Below are positions 62,701 to 64,000 of a stretch of 64,000 bases of DNA, piece after piece. Source of the stretch: Callaeas wilsoni. Its lineage: Eukaryota > Chordata > Aves > Passeriformes > Callaeidae. A program made the position numbers and the translations under genes. Location: NCBI GenBank assembly GCA_013398955.1, contig VWPU01019061.1, forward strand, positions 1 to 64,000, in the 5' to 3' direction. Below the pieces are notes generated by a model. It was not told the origin of the DNA. It did not search any database and saw nothing but the letters and a program-made list of their open reading frames with translations. Position 1 is the first letter of the stretch; every line of letters starts with the position of its first letter.

Positions 62701-64000
62701 CAGACCAATGGCTCCAGCAGACAACGGGTAATTTTGCTCACACTAAGAAGTTCTTTGTATTTGAGCTTTTGATCAAGAGCTTGCAGTTATTTCTGGTCAA
62801 TCTGCTCGTACTTTTCATACTAAGGGGCAGTCTGAGTTCTCCTTCAAAAATCCCATTTCCTACCCTATTTTATTAGCAGGGCCAGCCTTGCTTCTGAGCA
62901 CTCCTCCTCCAGCAGCTGTGAGCAGCAGCACAGCTCAGCCTCTCCTTCTACCAAGCCGCTGGATCTTACTCCGTGCAATCCCAAGCTGTGCTGTCCTGCC
63001 TTGCCAACGGCTCACTACCATCCTCCCAATGTGATGAGCAGACACAGGCAGGGGGAAGGGACTGCCATCCCAGGAACTGCAGTGACAAAAGTCTCTTCCA
63101 GTCTTTCACTCTGCCTGTGGCTTTTCTAGGGCAAGAAAAAGTGGCCCTATTTGTGCATGGAACGATGCAACCAACTTCCACAGAAGCTGAGCTTCCCACT
63201 ACGCATATTCCTGTGCAGGTACAAAAGAATCAAGTGTCGCATTCCAGGCAATTTTATGGGAAGATTTTGCTGTCCATGTATACTAATGCTCATCATCCCA
63301 GGTGAAGACTGGGAAGGGGGAATGTAAATAAAATTTGATCAAACAAAAATCATTTTAACATGATGCCCTAAACCATGAGTGTGGGTTTCAGGGAACAGCT
63401 TTCAGGCACAGAGCCTCCTACTAGATTCCCTGCTGCCAACTGTGAAGAGTTTTACTCCAGAAGGTAACAGTGACTCAGAACCTGTGACCTGGAATATCTA
63501 CAAGAGAACATGAGTCCCTGGAGATGTTCCCCTGTTTTAGGGCTTCACAAATCACAGACTCCCTGACTCGCTCCCACCACAGAGGCCTGGAGATGCCCAA
63601 TACACGCATTCTCCAGTTACCGGTGTGGAAGAGGTGCCCTCAGTCACTGATGTAGAGGCATCATGGATCATACAGCCAAAACCGGCCACGTGATGGGCAC
63701 AGTCCCTCCACATCCCTTCTGTGGCTGCGGTGATGCCAAGGAAGGGACCCCGGAGACTCGCCACTAATTTTATTTCTCCCAAATAACAGATACAAATTTT
63801 GTAGTAATCTCATAAGTATTTTGAAATCCAATTTTTCTCCAAAAAGGCAAGCAGAAGAGTATTTTGAAATCCAATTTTTCTCCAAAAAGGCAAGCAGAAG
63901 AGTTTCCTAGAGCTCTGTGTTCTCATTTCTAAACACAGGATTGTAAAACCCAGCTTTACGTATCTCACCTCAGTGATGGCTGTCTTCTTTGGGCCCAGAC
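41769..64000 (-). CDS. PIP5K1C: PIP5K1C, phosphatidylinositol-4-phosphate 5-kinase type I gamma (5' end outside the window)
   Basis: PIP5K1C makes PI(4,5)P2 at focal adhesions and synapses. Exons on the minus strand: 64000-63969 (partial), 61706-61620, 61316-61186, 60593-60476, 58420-58268, 55708-55409, 54883-54678, 53561-53478, 53047-52999, 52044-51960, 51264-51103, 50134-49996, 47328-47221, 46964-46832, 42705-42622, and the stop TAA 41771-41769. About 624 residues are visible; human has 668. Kinase motifs: [35 protein letters not shown] and the activation-loop region [13 protein letters not shown]. The tail carries [11 protein letters not shown] and the talin/AP2-binding WVYSPLHY. A cassette exon lies at 45127-45053. 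Skipping 42705-42622 gives a shorter form ending DIYF. The first one or more coding exons lie beyond 64000. Confidence 0.97.
41796..42285 (-). mobile_element. CR1 LINE 3' fragment abutting the last PIP5K1C acceptor
   Basis: The plus strand reads 'tcacagaatcatggaatcg', then 'gtccagccatcagcccagc', and ends 'tgtctttctggttgtgagg'. It is sense to PIP5K1C, and its 3' end is about 24 bases from the acceptor AG (41773-41772) of the stop-codon exon. Confidence 0.92.
42622..42705 (-). CDS. PIP5K1C: PIP5K1C tail exon with talin/AP2-binding motif
   Basis: This 84-nt exon has phase 0 at both ends and encodes 28 residues from [17 protein letters not shown] to DEESDT, followed by a GTAAGT donor. It matches the 28-residue extension that separates the 90 kDa from the 87 kDa mammalian isoform. 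WVYSPLHY binds the talin FERM domain and AP2 (family knowledge). Confidence 0.95.
44602..44785 (-). mobile_element. CR1 LINE 3' fragment
   Basis: The plus strand reads 'agaatcacagagcagtttgg' then 'tgccatgggcagggacac'. It is short and 5'-truncated and lies in a PIP5K1C intron. Confidence 0.88.
45053..45127 (-). CDS. PIP5K1C: PIP5K1C alternative cassette exon
   Basis: This 75-nt exon, phase 0 at both ends, encodes 25 residues starting [17 protein letters not shown], with a CAG acceptor and a GTAAGT donor. It corresponds to the [18 protein letters not shown] insert of minor human isoforms (memory-based). Its inclusion keeps the downstream frame. If its donor is not used, the frame continues VSDHAS to a stop at about 45002, giving a different C-terminus. 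Confidence 0.85.
51481..51850 (-). mobile_element. CR1 LINE 3' fragment
   Basis: The plus strand reads 'gggaatgttttgggttgg', then 'cagccacagctgctctggg' and 'aacacccccagctctctcag'. It is sense to PIP5K1C and lies in an intron. Confidence 0.92.
56784..56992 (-). mobile_element. CR1 LINE 3' fragment
   Basis: The plus strand reads 'ggatggtttggtttggaagg', then 'tgccatgggcagggacacc' and 'ggcctcgccaccctcac'. It lies in a PIP5K1C intron. Confidence 0.92.
57510..57893 (+). mobile_element. CR1 LINE 3' fragment, plus orientation
   Basis: It reads 'ttgcctggagaaaaggagg', then 'ggttggatattaggggaaat' and ends 'gttttacgattctatgatt'. It is antisense to PIP5K1C and about 0.5 kb from the opposite-strand CR1 at 56784-56992, so the pair could fold back in the transcript. 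Confidence 0.9.
58913..59035 (-). mobile_element. CR1 LINE 3' tail fragment
   Basis: The plus strand reads 'agtcatagaatcccagaacg' then 'gaccttaaagcccatctcc'. It is a short, diverged fragment in a PIP5K1C intron. Confidence 0.88.
60231..60422 (-). mobile_element. CR1 LINE 3' fragment close to a PIP5K1C donor
   Basis: The plus strand reads 'ggaatcatggaatgttttgg' then 'gcctgtgccagggcctcacc'. It lies about 55 bases inside the intron from the donor at 60475-60474. Confidence 0.92.
63815..63900. repeat. Exact 43-bp tandem duplication in a PIP5K1C intron
   Basis: The unit 63815-63857 (starting 'agtattttgaaatccaattt') is repeated without change at 63858-63900. It lies about 70 bases downstream of the donor of the partial exon at the window edge, counting along the transcript. 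Confidence 0.95.

Overview
This is avian nuclear DNA, GC-rich and gene-dense. The evidence is the scatter of CR1 LINE 3' ends (a dozen, each ending in the ATTCTATGATTCT-type tail or its complement), many degenerate minisatellites, short introns, and a gene order matching human 19p13.3 (in chicken this synteny block lies on a microchromosome). Two CR1 copies carry the 'ccagctcaggatatttc' type of tail, which suggests a songbird-like genome rather than a galliform one; that last step is inference.

Layout, left to right. At 1-741 there is a CpG-rich stretch, possibly the 3' end of the next gene (FZR1 by synteny). MFSD12 (minus, 742-10833) follows; it is a lysosome/melanosome cysteine-transport protein with a 5 kb first intron that is largely minisatellite. 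The MFSD12/HMG20B divergent intergenic region (10834-13422) holds a large inverted minisatellite and the HMG20B promoter. HMG20B (plus, 13423-18609) encodes an HMG-box subunit of the LSD1-CoREST complex. GIPC3 (plus, 20060-22588) is a PDZ adaptor. TBXA2R (minus, 23103-24627) is the thromboxane receptor and is convergent with GIPC3. A 7.5 kb stretch with no recognised coding exon (24731-32035) includes a CpG island at about 28.4-30.2 kb. CACTIN (minus, 32213-37511) is a spliceosomal protein. PIP5K1C (minus, 41769 to beyond 64000, 5' end outside the window) is the type I gamma PIP kinase, followed by a long 3' untranslated exon (about 37.8-41.77 kb).

All six genes were reconstructed exon by exon from splice signals and remembered vertebrate protein sequences. 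The exon lengths sum to complete frames: HMG20B 317 aa, GIPC3 307 aa, TBXA2R 352 aa, CACTIN 767 aa, MFSD12 470 or 497 aa depending on the last exon, and PIP5K1C about 624 residues visible. The genes do not form a pathway; they are a conserved syntenic block of independent genes.

I found no unknown multi-gene system. The most interesting features are structural: a minisatellite inverted head-to-head between two divergent genes; two unrelated genes in which a sense CR1 ends about 25 bp upstream of the acceptor of the stop-codon exon and may supply the branch point; two PIP5K1C tail exons that are recognisable duplicates; a TBXA2R donor site that sits in a minisatellite; and an ancient MIR-like SINE in the PIP5K1C 3' UTR.
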